A stretch of DNA of 64,000 nucleotides from Lactiplantibacillus plantarum EGD-AQ4 (lineage in GTDB: Bacteria; Bacillota; Bacilli; Lactobacillales; Lactobacillaceae). The number at the start of each line of letters is the position of its first letter. The first letter of the stretch is position 1. The notes under the pieces are model-generated. The model did no database searches. It had not been told where the DNA came from and was given only the letters and a program-made list of their open reading frames with translations. Below are positions 38,455 through 46,115 of this stretch, piece by piece. The position numbers were made by a program, and so were the translations under genes. The stretch lies in the NCBI RefSeq assembly GCF_000463075.2, contig NZ_AVAQ01000003.1:1-64000 (forward strand). Reading direction: 5' to 3'.

Positions 38455-38489
38455 ACAAAAACCGCGCTGATTTATAGCAAGCGCGGTTA
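38455..38489 (-). terminator. Distal terminator of the aro operon
   Basis: AACCGCGCT pairs with AGCGCGGTT, followed by five Ts on the minus strand. It lies about 1.1 kb past aroK; none was seen nearer, so repeat copy B may be transcribed as a long 3' UTR. Confidence 0.6.
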
Positions 38490-38549
38490 TGATGTGATTG
38501 ATATTATTCATTTAATGGCAATGATACATTGTTAGCTGGCACTAAAAAT

Positions 38550-39570
38550 GGTTAAAACGTGCTAATTGGTTGGCTTGCTGTTCGTCTGCATGTGCTCGTC
38601 CCAGTCCGACTTCCAGGGCCGGCTGACAATTGCTGGAACGTAAGCCGACATCGATTTGAACTCACGCAGAAGCCCACTGCGCAATTTCAAATACGAGTCT
38701 TATTCTAAGCCGGAAGAAAATCACTTCCGACTAAGAATAATTTGGCTACTGAGCATTGTCAGCCGGCCCTTCCAGTCGGGAAGCCGCTCGAATGGCTGAT
38801 GAACAACCACCTATTTTGGCATAATTGGCCACTGAATATTAAAAGACAGGCCCTTCATGCGAACTTTGAATTGGTATCAAGAATGGTTGATAGCCTTTAA
38901 ATATTGACAGGATGGTTTACAAATTATCAACTTGTCTTGATGAAAATTACTCTTGAAGGTAGTTGACAGACTTGTCAATCTTGTAGGATCTAGATCTTTA
39001 TCATCTCGGTCGACGAGAAAGATTTTCAAGCTTGCTCAGTGGTGTTGACGGTTGGACGAATTAACAAGCATGACGGATTAGAGATTGCATCAGACCAGTC
39101 TTACAGGTTTGATACAAAAATTACTTATCCTATGAATCAACGATCAGTTCATCAAAAAGTTGAGTTCACACATGTCCGCCTTTCGAATACCATCCCGGCT
39201 GGAAGGTATTCGGGGCAAGGCCAAGTGGTTCTCAGAGTGTGAGGTTCAGACGGGTTGGGACTGAGGATTAGCTAGCTAGAGCGTTAAGCAGCGCATTTCT
39301 GCTTGGCGTTCTGGCGTAGCTAACCGGAAGTCCCAGTCTGACCTGAGCACGTTTCATCCATATCGCAGCCAATGTGAAAGACCAGTATTTAAGACGTGGG
39401 CTTCGGCTTAAATCTGTGTCCACCACGTCCCAGCCATTGCCCAGAATGCCTGGAAGCCGGCCTAGGACGACACCACGACTGCAAATTTACGCTAACTCGC
39501 ACTGTTTCCAGCGGGTCTTAGCTGGTGGCTTTTGAACTGAATAATTGGAATGCTTTAACCATCAATCATG
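38550..39570 (+). repeat. Dispersed structured repeat, copy B (about 1.0 kb)
   Basis: Non-coding. The left part (38550-38840) has long hairpin arms 38604-38630 and 38755-38781 and an inner hairpin 38700-38740. The linker (about 38860-39170) is diverged. The right part (39170-39570) shares ACCATCCCGGCTGGAAGG and TTTCCAGCGGGTCTTAGCTG with the other copies. The ends are imperfect inverted repeats (GGTTAAAACGTGC... and ...ATGCTTTAACC). Compared with copy C it has an extra hairpin of about 110 bases at 39241-39355. Confidence 0.88.
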
Positions 39571-39588
39571 ACGCACAATCCATGATGC

Positions 39589-40116
39589 TTATTCAGCCTG
39601 CCGTACCGCTCGTTGACTACCAAGCCAATCCTGAATCTGTTCAGCAATTTGTGTGGGCGTCAGCAGGTCGGTGGCGATCGTTAAGTCGGCGACGTCGGCA
39701 TATAAGGATTGGCGGCGCCGTTTGAGTGCAAGTAAGCTTGCTTGATCGAGCTGATTGACTAGTGGCCGCCCGGTATCTTGCTGGACGCGCTGAATAATCG
39801 TGTCATCATTGGCGGTCAGCCAAATGACCGGGACCGTGCTTTGTTTCAAACTAGCAGCATTCATCGCAATTGTTGGCGTGCCACCACCAGTTGAAAGCAC
39901 CCCAGTTGCTTGAAGCGCGCGCAATAAGGTTTGGTGTTCTAACTGCCGGAAGTAGGCCTCACCCTGCTCGGCAAAAATTGTCGTAATTGGCCGCCCTGCT
40001 TGCTGAACGATCAAATCATCCAGATCCGCGTGGGCCGTCGCTAAGCTGCGCGCTAGAATCCGACCAACCGTTGTCTTACCACTACCCATAAATCCAATTA
40101 AAATTGCTTGCATCAT
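39589..40116 (-). CDS. aroK: Shikimate kinase
   Basis: A 175-residue P-loop kinase that phosphorylates shikimate at the 3-hydroxyl. The Walker A is GFMGSGKTT (about 8-16), the shikimate-binding DLD is in ADLDDLIV (about 32), and STGGGTPT (about 75) and the lid Arg in TGRPLVNQ (about 117) are present. Its ATG overlaps the tyrA TAA by one base, with AGGAGG inside the tyrA end. It is the last gene of the aro operon, next to repeat copy B. Confidence 0.95.
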   Translation of the reverse strand: MMQAILIGFMGSGKTTVGRILARSLATAHADLDDLIVQQAGRPITTIFAEQGEAYFRQLEHQTLLRALQATGVLSTGGGTPTIAMNAASLKQSTVPVIWLTANDDTIIQRVQQDTGRPLVNQLDQASLLALKRRRQSLYADVADLTIATDLLTPTQIAEQIQDWLGSQRAVRQAE

Positions 40117-41213
40117 TAATTCCTCCTCACGATCTGGTACCCGGCTGCGGTTAATAAAGTTACCGCCTCGTTTTGCGCGACCGCATCGTTAAACGCCAAC
40201 TGTAAAACACCATCAATTTCTTCTCGAATCTCTAAAATATGAATATTCACTAAGCTCAACTTGGCAGCTGCCAAACGTTGAGTGACATCCGCGATCGCCC
40301 CAACCTGGTCAGGAACGTTCAAAAACAGGTCATAAAAGTTAGGCAGCCCACCCAGTTGTTCCGGTCCAAGCCGGTCACGGGTGACTTTGGCCGTCGCAAA
40401 AAATTCATGAACACGAGCCGCATCTTGATGAGTGATGGCCGTCTTAATGCTACTCAATTGGTCAATATAACCCTGCAATTCGCTGGTTACAAGTTCAGCG
40501 TTAGTGGCCAAAATCGCCGTCCACATCGTTGGATCAGAACTAGCAATTCTGGTAATGCTTTTAAACCCACCGGCAGCGAGTCGCAAGCCCAATGGTGAAT
40601 CGGCCAATACGTGTTGGGTCTGGTTGACGAGCGCTGCCGCAACCACGTGCGGCAAATGGCTCAATTGGCCGACGATGCGGTCGTGCTGGCGCGCCGTCAC
40701 CGTCAACCATTTAACCCGTGTCGCCGCTAGCAACGTTTGTAATTGCGTCACGGCTGACTCAGACGTGCGGCCAGGAATTAAAAAGTAAAAGGCATTCTCA
40801 AACAAATCCGCACGACCAGCCGTCACGCCTGATTTATGCGACCCGGCCATCGGGTGGCCACCGATAAAGTTGATCCCCCGTTGTTGCAACGGTTGCGCGG
40901 CTTGCACAACTTGTTGTTTAGTACTGCCAACATCCGTGACCAACACGTTAGGTTTCAGTGATAGGGTCGCTAGTGTTTTCAAGTCGGCTACGATCACATC
41001 GACCGGTCCTGCTAACAAAATGACATCCGCTTGCAGTGCAGCGGCCTGCCAATCCTTAGCGGCCGCATCAATGATCCCTTGTTGTTGGGCATAGCTCAGG
41101 CTGGCAACATCGCAATCACTCCCGAGCACCCGCGTTTCCGGGTGGGCCTGTTTGATTGCTAAGGCCAGCGAACTGCCGATTAAGCCAATCCCTTTGATTA
41201 AGACCGTCGTCAT
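40116..41213 (-). CDS. tyrA: Prephenate dehydrogenase
   Basis: A 365-residue enzyme making 4-hydroxyphenylpyruvate from prephenate on the way to tyrosine. The Rossmann loop is KGIGLIGSSLALAIK (about 7-21), and the active-site blocks are VTDVGSTKQQVV, NFIGGHPMAGSHKSGV (catalytic His region) and GQLSHLPHVVAAAL. A C-terminal ACT domain (about 290-360, VPDQVGAIADVTQRLAAAKL) suggests feedback by tyrosine. The ATG at 41213 overlaps the aroA stop (ATGA). Confidence 0.95.
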   Translation of the reverse strand: MTTVLIKGIGLIGSSLALAIKQAHPETRVLGSDCDVASLSYAQQQGIIDAAAKDWQAAALQADVILLAGPVDVIVADLKTLATLSLKPNVLVTDVGSTKQQVVQAAQPLQQRGINFIGGHPMAGSHKSGVTAGRADLFENAFYFLIPGRTSESAVTQLQTLLAATRVKWLTVTARQHDRIVGQLSHLPHVVAAALVNQTQHVLADSPLGLRLAAGGFKSITRIASSDPTMWTAILATNAELVTSELQGYIDQLSSIKTAITHQDAARVHEFFATAKVTRDRLGPEQLGGLPNFYDLFLNVPDQVGAIADVTQRLAAAKLSLVNIHILEIREEIDGVLQLAFNDAVAQNEAVTLLTAAGYQIVRRN

Positions 41214-42514
41214 ACGCGCACCCCCTGACAAAGTTGGGCCAAATCTTCAAAAAAGGTCGGGTACGAAATGTTGACCGCTTCGGCACCGGTAAGTTGCGTC
41301 GGTTGCGAGAGCCGTAATGCGGCAATCGCCATCATCATACCGATTCGGTGGTCACCATGACTATCCAAATTCTCTTTCGGTTGGTGCCAAGTTGTGCGAC
41401 CATCGATCGTAAACCCATCCGGTTGGGCCGTAATTGCCACTCCAAGTTTTTGTAGCTCAGTTACGATGGTCGCAATCCGGTCGGTCTCCTTAACGCGCAA
41501 TTCTGCAGCACCACTGACCGTGCTGATACCATCCGCTGTTGCGGCTAACAAGGCCACTAATGGGAGTTCATCAATAATGGCTGGAATATCTTCAGCCGTC
41601 AGGTGAATTGGATGCAACTGCGCACAGGAGACTTCAATATCCCCCACTGGTTCAGTGGTTTGGGTTTGTGGCGTCACCGTGACATGGCCACCCATTCGCT
41701 GCAAAACATTCAACAGGCCCGTACGTGTTGGGTTCAGACCGACCTGGGTCAAGCGAATATGCGCTTTTGGCACGATGCTGGCCGCCGTCAGGAAAAACGC
41801 TGCCGAAGAAAAATCGCCGGGAATCTGCACCGTTTGGCCCTGTAATTGCGGTTGTGGCGTTACAGTAATCGTACGTTCATCCACCGCAGTTTCAATGTGG
41901 CCGCCAAACTGGCGTAATAATCGTTCAGTATGGTCACGTGTTGGCAATTGTTCGACGATCGTGCTAGGACCGTCTGCTTGTAATGCGGCAAGAATCAGGG
42001 CACTTTTGACTTGCGCACTGGCCACCTGCATGTCGGTATGGCCGCCGTGTAGCTGTTGCCCGCTGATGGTCATTGGCAAGTGTCCCGCCGTCAATTCAAT
42101 TTGAGCACCCATCGCCTGCAAAGGTTGCCGGACACGTTCCATCGGGCGGCGGCTAAGTGAGGCATCACCAACCAGGGTCGTTTCAAACGGTTGTCCGGCT
42201 AGCAAACCGGCTAGTAACCGTGTTGCCGTGCCGGCATTGCCCATATCTAGCGGTTGCTGAGGTTGTGATAACCCGTGCAAGCCGCGCCCTGTAATCGTAA
42301 CCGTCGTCCCCTCGCGGCGGATTGGCACACCTAATGCCTGTAGCGCGGTCAAGGTAGACAAGCAGTCTGCAGCGGGCAAAAAGCCGTGTAGCGTGGTCGT
42401 TCCCCGGCTAATGGCGCCTAAAATCAAGCCGCGGTGCGATAGGCTCTTGTCACCAGGAACCGTTAATGTCCCGTGGAGGCCAATTTCAGGCGCTCCCGTT
42501 AATGTTTTTATCAT
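41210..42514 (-). CDS. aroA: 5-enolpyruvylshikimate-3-phosphate synthase
   Basis: A 434-residue EPSP synthase joining shikimate-3-phosphate and PEP. The family signatures are LTVPGDKSLSHRGLILG (about 18-34), MGNAGTATRLLAGLLAG (about 91-107) and RVKETDRIATI (about 345). Length is normal. Some lactobacilli call this gene aroE. AGGGATG lies upstream of the ATG. It is coupled to tyrA by a 4-base overlap and follows the prephenate-dehydratase-like gene by 12 bases. Confidence 0.96.
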   Translation of the reverse strand: MIKTLTGAPEIGLHGTLTVPGDKSLSHRGLILGAISRGTTTLHGFLPAADCLSTLTALQALGVPIRREGTTVTITGRGLHGLSQPQQPLDMGNAGTATRLLAGLLAGQPFETTLVGDASLSRRPMERVRQPLQAMGAQIELTAGHLPMTISGQQLHGGHTDMQVASAQVKSALILAALQADGPSTIVEQLPTRDHTERLLRQFGGHIETAVDERTITVTPQPQLQGQTVQIPGDFSSAAFFLTAASIVPKAHIRLTQVGLNPTRTGLLNVLQRMGGHVTVTPQTQTTEPVGDIEVSCAQLHPIHLTAEDIPAIIDELPLVALLAATADGISTVSGAAELRVKETDRIATIVTELQKLGVAITAQPDGFTIDGRTTWHQPKENLDSHGDHRIGMMMAIAALRLSQPTQLTGAEAVNISYPTFFEDLAQLCQGVRV

Positions 42515-42526
42515 CAATCATCATCC

Positions 42527-43054
42527 CTAATTAATTTGATAGACGCACCACACCATTGATGGTGTCAGGCGCGCAAGTTGTCGTTCATTTTGCGTCAATG
42601 TCACATTTTTTTCGTTGGTTAAAACGTAGGCGGCCTGATTTTCCTGATAGGCCTGATACGCTAAGTATTTACTGGCAGCGGTCTGAACCGTCACCCGCTG
42701 AACCAGCCGTTTGAGCAACTGTGCCGTCGCGGCATGCGTGTACCCAATCTGGTTATCCGCGTTTAACCGTTGGACGACCACTAAGGGATCCAGCTTGGTC
42801 ATAAAACAATCGCACAACGTCAACTGATTCAGCAAGGCGTAGTGGACGTCACCCCAGCTGGCATGTAACGTTGGTGATTTGAATGCCGCGGGTATCACGA
42901 GCTGCGCACCCTGGTAGTCAGCCAGATCAGTCAAAATTGATTCAAAGCTAGGATGACCCACAATCGTTGCTTGCCCCTGCCAGACACGTTGGTTATACGT
43001 CTGTGCCGCCGCGTAACTATCAGTTGCAGTTGGACCTAATGTATGAATTTGCAT
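42527..43054 (-). CDS. Prephenate dehydratase-like protein, divergent and without ACT domain
   Basis: A 175-residue protein. The start MQIHTLGPTATDSYAAAQTY resembles the LGPxGTFSxxAA beginning of prephenate dehydratases, and the overall layout suggests the type 2 periplasmic-binding-like fold of that enzyme. It differs in that the C-terminal TRF signature carrying the catalytic threonine is not found where expected (after about residue 150 it reads NERQLARLTPSMVWCVYQ) and there is no ACT domain. It could be a diverged dehydratase for phenylalanine synthesis or a ligand-binding relative. Neighbours aroC and aroA argue for a role in the pathway. Confidence 0.65.
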   Translation of the reverse strand: MQIHTLGPTATDSYAAAQTYNQRVWQGQATIVGHPSFESILTDLADYQGAQLVIPAAFKSPTLHASWGDVHYALLNQLTLCDCFMTKLDPLVVVQRLNADNQIGYTHAATAQLLKRLVQRVTVQTAASKYLAYQAYQENQAAYVLTNEKNVTLTQNERQLARLTPSMVWCVYQIN

Positions 43055-43063
43055 ATTGGCGTC

Positions 43064-44233
43064 CTAATATTGCCGAAGTTCGTCGCGGTAGTCGGCAAGC
43101 GTTCGCTGTAGCCGTTGCAAGTTACTGCCATCAAACGTCGCGGTCAGTGCCCGTGTTAATTCGATTGCGACAACACTCTCGACCACCAGCGAGGCTGGCA
43201 CGATGGCGGTCGTATCTGAACGTTCAACACTGGCCTTTTGACGAACTTTGGTCGCAATGTCAACACTTTGTAATGGCTTGTAAAGGGTTGGAATCGGCTT
43301 CATTGCGGCTTTAATCACGATTGGCATGCCATTCGTCATTCCACCTTCAAAGCCGCCCAAGTGGTTGGTCAAACGGGACCAGCCAGCATCCGCATCCCAG
43401 TCGATTTCATCCATCACTTGGCTCCCGTATTGCCCAGCAGCCGTGAAACCATCGCCAATTTCAACACCCTTCATCGCGTTGACGCCCATAACGGCAGCGG
43501 CCAACTGTCCATCTAATTTGGTATCCCAATTCGTGTAGCTTCCCAACCCAGCGGGGACATTTTCAGCAACGACGCGAATCACGCCCCCAAGCGTATCGCC
43601 GGCTTTCTTTGTCGCCATGATGAGTTCATGCAACGCTTCAACTTGATCGTTGGCTTCGATCCGCAAATCATTTTGACTCACTCGTGCTCGCAACTGGTCG
43701 ACAGTTAGGGTGTCATCGACTGGGATCTGCGTCTCACCAATCTGTTGAACGTAACCAATCAACTGAATGTCCAACTGTGCCAACAATTGTTTGCAAATCT
43801 GGCCAATGGCGACCCGCATGGCCGTTTCACGAGCTGAAGAACGTTCCAACACGTTACGCAGGTCACGGTGCCCGTATTTCATGCCACCAACCAAATCCGC
43901 ATGACCAGGTCGTGGCCGCGTCACTTGACGTAACGTATTCGTGGCAGTTGCGGGACTAAGCGGATCCATAATTGCTGACCAGTGCGCGTGGTCACGGTTG
44001 GTGATCGTTAGTGCGATTGGCGAGCCCAGTGTCACACCATGCCGCACCCCACCAGTAATTTGAACCGTATCGTGCTCGATTTGTTGACGATTACCGCGGC
44101 CAAAACCACCTTGTCGCGCGGCTAACCCCGCATTGATGGCGTCGATATCTAATGAAAGTCCGGCGGGAATCCCCGTTAAAATACCACTCAATTGTGGACC
44201 ATGTGATTCTCCGGCAGTGACGTAGTTAATCAT
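43064..44233 (-). CDS. aroC: Chorismate synthase
   Basis: A 389-residue FMN-dependent enzyme converting EPSP to chorismate. Signatures are YVTAGESHGPQLSGILTGIP (4-23), RPGHADLVGGMKYGHRDLRN, ERSSARETAMRVAIG (about 131) and the late SDTTAIVPASLVVES. The ATG at 44233 has AGGAGG 9 bases upstream. The open frame extends further but lies inside the preceding gene. It overlaps the end of the permease-mutase gene by 8 bases. Confidence 0.97.
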   Translation of the reverse strand: MINYVTAGESHGPQLSGILTGIPAGLSLDIDAINAGLAARQGGFGRGNRQQIEHDTVQITGGVRHGVTLGSPIALTITNRDHAHWSAIMDPLSPATATNTLRQVTRPRPGHADLVGGMKYGHRDLRNVLERSSARETAMRVAIGQICKQLLAQLDIQLIGYVQQIGETQIPVDDTLTVDQLRARVSQNDLRIEANDQVEALHELIMATKKAGDTLGGVIRVVAENVPAGLGSYTNWDTKLDGQLAAAVMGVNAMKGVEIGDGFTAAGQYGSQVMDEIDWDADAGWSRLTNHLGGFEGGMTNGMPIVIKAAMKPIPTLYKPLQSVDIATKVRQKASVERSDTTAIVPASLVVESVVAIELTRALTATFDGSNLQRLQRTLADYRDELRQY

Positions 44234-45677
44234 GATTAATGTCCTCCTTGTGTAAGTCGTGCAAATCTGTCTGATAAGCGCGTGAGTTGCGCATGATTGC
44301 TTGATAAATTGCTTGTAAGTAAGGCGTGTGCGCCGTTTGTTTGCTCTTGGCGGCGACTTGATGTAACACCCGTTGTTCACGTTGTTGATCTAGGACGGGT
44401 AACTGCTGTTGTTGTTTTAATTCACCGATTGCCGTGACCGTATCAAACCGCTCGTTTAGTAAGCGAACGATTTGCTGGTCGATATGGTTGATTCGCTGAC
44501 GTTCTTGACTCAGTGACTTCGGACTCCGAATCGCCCAGGCTGCTAATCCCACGCAACCAATGCCAGCCACGCCAATCACTAAATCGAAACGCATTGCCAA
44601 CGCCACGTTTTGCTGTGACAGCCAGCCAGTAATCAATGGAATCGTGAAGGACGCAATGCTACCAAACGTGAAGTAAATGCCGGTGACGCGTCCTTTGACT
44701 TGCGGGTAAAGCTTGATGAACAAGTTCAGTGCGACCTGCATCACACCACCAGCCGCGGTAAACCCGAATGCGAGTGCCGCAATCATTGACAGTCCAGCAA
44801 TTGGACTGTAACAAATCACCAACAATGCAACTAAGGATCCGACATTCATCGTCACTAGTAATTTGGTCTCCGCGATACCGCGGCGTAATAACCAGAAAAT
44901 CACGAGCACACCGCTGATTGAACCGATGCTGTACAGCGACAACAACCAGTGCGCGAGCAGCGCTGAAAAATGAAACGTGCGGGTTGCAAATAAACTGATC
45001 CATTGTGTGTAAAGAATCATGATGGCCATTGACGTGTAGCCGTAGCCAGCGAGACCAATCGTGGCCAGCCACCGCCGACCGTGACTGCTATTCTGGCTAA
45101 CGGCCAAGGCTGAATCACTCGCTTGGTTACGAGCGGGAAATTGTTGCCGATTAAGTAAAACGCCGTTGACGAGTAAAATAACCGCCGCTAACATGAACGA
45201 CCACCCGTACCAGAGTTGTTGTGCTTCCAGATTGGCAACTAGTAGTGGTAACAAGAATTCACCAGCTGACATGAACGCTTTAAGTAAGACATTGGCGGAA
45301 CCCTGACGACCACCCATTTCGATAAACGTGGTATACGTACCCGAGTCAAGGGCTGAATTCGCCACCCCGGCCAAAATTGCCAACCCATAAGCGACCTGGA
45401 TGTTAGTGACCACCGCCATCCCGAGGAAGAAGACGAGGTAGCTCGCCATCCCCAAGTTGACGAACACTTTGCGGCCAAAACGATCCGACAGATTGCCTAG
45501 AATAAAGTAAGCGAACAATCGCCCAATCCCGATTCCTGAAATGACATAGGAAACTGTCGCTAACGGGGTCTGCCAATGCTGCCCTAACGCTTGCATATTT
45601 TGCGTTAAAATAATTAAGCCAATGCCATGGACGAAATAGTTCAAGTAGAGACTAATTGATAACTGTCGTTGATGCAT
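44226..45677 (-). CDS. MFS permease fused to chorismate mutase (AroQ type)
   Basis: A 483-residue fusion. Residues 1-380 form a 12-segment major facilitator with the loop 2-3 motif GNLSDRFGRKVF (about 60-71) and a second, weaker copy near FIKLYPQVKGRVTGIY. Residues 385-470 are an all-helical chorismate mutase. Aligned to the E. coli AroQ mutase, every active-site residue is kept: R393, R410, K421, D430, R433, E434, S465 and Q469. The mutase end lies in the cytoplasm if the carrier has the usual topology. It is the first gene after the Tyr/Phe leader and attenuator. AAGGAG precedes the ATG. The transported compound is not known; a shikimate-pathway compound or aromatic amino acid is a reasonable guess. 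Confidence 0.92.
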   Translation of the reverse strand: MHQRQLSISLYLNYFVHGIGLIILTQNMQALGQHWQTPLATVSYVISGIGIGRLFAYFILGNLSDRFGRKVFVNLGMASYLVFFLGMAVVTNIQVAYGLAILAGVANSALDSGTYTTFIEMGGRQGSANVLLKAFMSAGEFLLPLLVANLEAQQLWYGWSFMLAAVILLVNGVLLNRQQFPARNQASDSALAVSQNSSHGRRWLATIGLAGYGYTSMAIMILYTQWISLFATRTFHFSALLAHWLLSLYSIGSISGVLVIFWLLRRGIAETKLLVTMNVGSLVALLVICYSPIAGLSMIAALAFGFTAAGGVMQVALNLFIKLYPQVKGRVTGIYFTFGSIASFTIPLITGWLSQQNVALAMRFDLVIGVAGIGCVGLAAWAIRSPKSLSQERQRINHIDQQIVRLLNERFDTVTAIGELKQQQQLPVLDQQREQRVLHQVAAKSKQTAHTPYLQAIYQAIMRNSRAYQTDLHDLHKEDINHD

Positions 45678-45700
45678 AAACCACCACTCCTTAATGGAAA

Positions 45701-45736
45701 TAAAAAAGGCCAGCTAGATTGAATAATCTAGCTGGC
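45701..45736 (-). terminator. Attenuator terminator (segments 3 and 4) of the aro operon
   Basis: GCCAGCTAGATT pairs perfectly with AATCTAGCTGGC around a 4-base loop and is followed by CTTTTTT on the minus strand. It stands between the leader peptide and the first structural gene. Confidence 0.92.
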
Positions 45737-45798
45737 TCATCAAAATTTAATCCTAATTGATGATTATTATTCCAGCTAGACTCACAGTGTCTAGCTGG
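45736..45798 (-). promoter_or_regulatory. Antiterminator segments 1, 2 and 3 of the aro attenuator
   Basis: Segment 1 (CCAGCTAGAC, from 45798) and segment 2 (GTCTAGCTGG, to 45772) form a perfect 10-bp hairpin. Segment 2 is equally complementary to segment 3 (CCAGCTAGA, in the terminator). Pairing 2:3 would exclude the terminator, with a small CATCAA/TTGATG hairpin between them. This is the 1-2-3-4 layout of classical attenuators. Confidence 0.88.
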
Positions 45799-45867
45799 TC
45801 AAGATGAATTGACTCTGCTTAGACACGAACGTAGGTGCCGTCCGTATCTAAGGTTCCAATACGGGCG

Positions 45868-45921
45868 CTACCTAAAATAAGCAAAGCCATAATAATAAGC
45901 TGTCGTGTTGAATTGAGTCAT
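45868..45921 (-). CDS. Tyr/Phe-rich leader peptide of the aro operon
   Basis: A 17-residue peptide, MTQFNTTAYYYGFAYFR, with four Tyr (three consecutive TAT codons) and three Phe. AAAGGA lies 9 bases upstream of the ATG at 45921; a second in-frame ATG two codons earlier (45927) is possible. It lies between the operon promoter and the attenuator and encodes the end products of the pathway it precedes, as expected for ribosome-mediated sensing of Tyr and Phe. Its stop is about 70 bases from segment 1, further than in enteric examples. Confidence 0.82.
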   Translation of the reverse strand: MTQFNTTAYYYGFAYFR

Positions 45922-45954
45922 TATCATCTATCCTTTCCGTTTCATTGATTGCTT

Positions 45955-45985
45955 ATATTAAAACATTCTCATTTAGATTCGTCAA
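45955..45985 (-). promoter_or_regulatory. Promoter of the aro operon
   Basis: TTGACG at 45980-45985 and TAATAT at 45955-45960 on the minus strand (19-base spacing; TTTAAT with 17-base spacing is an alternative). It lies just upstream of the leader peptide. Confidence 0.65.
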
Positions 45986-46115
45986 CCCTAATTTCATTTT
46001 AATTTGGAATTTTGTTTCAAGTATTGTTAAGCTGTGACACGCTAATTTTCGGCTACAGCCCCGCTGGAAACAGTTTGAATACGCATTGTACTACTTCCTA
46101 ATTGGCACTATAGAT

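Noticed and set aside
44234-44380. N-terminal extension of chorismate synthase
   Set aside because: The frame is open for 49 more codons but lies inside the mutase coding end and has no family similarity. The AGGAGG site supports the start at 44233.
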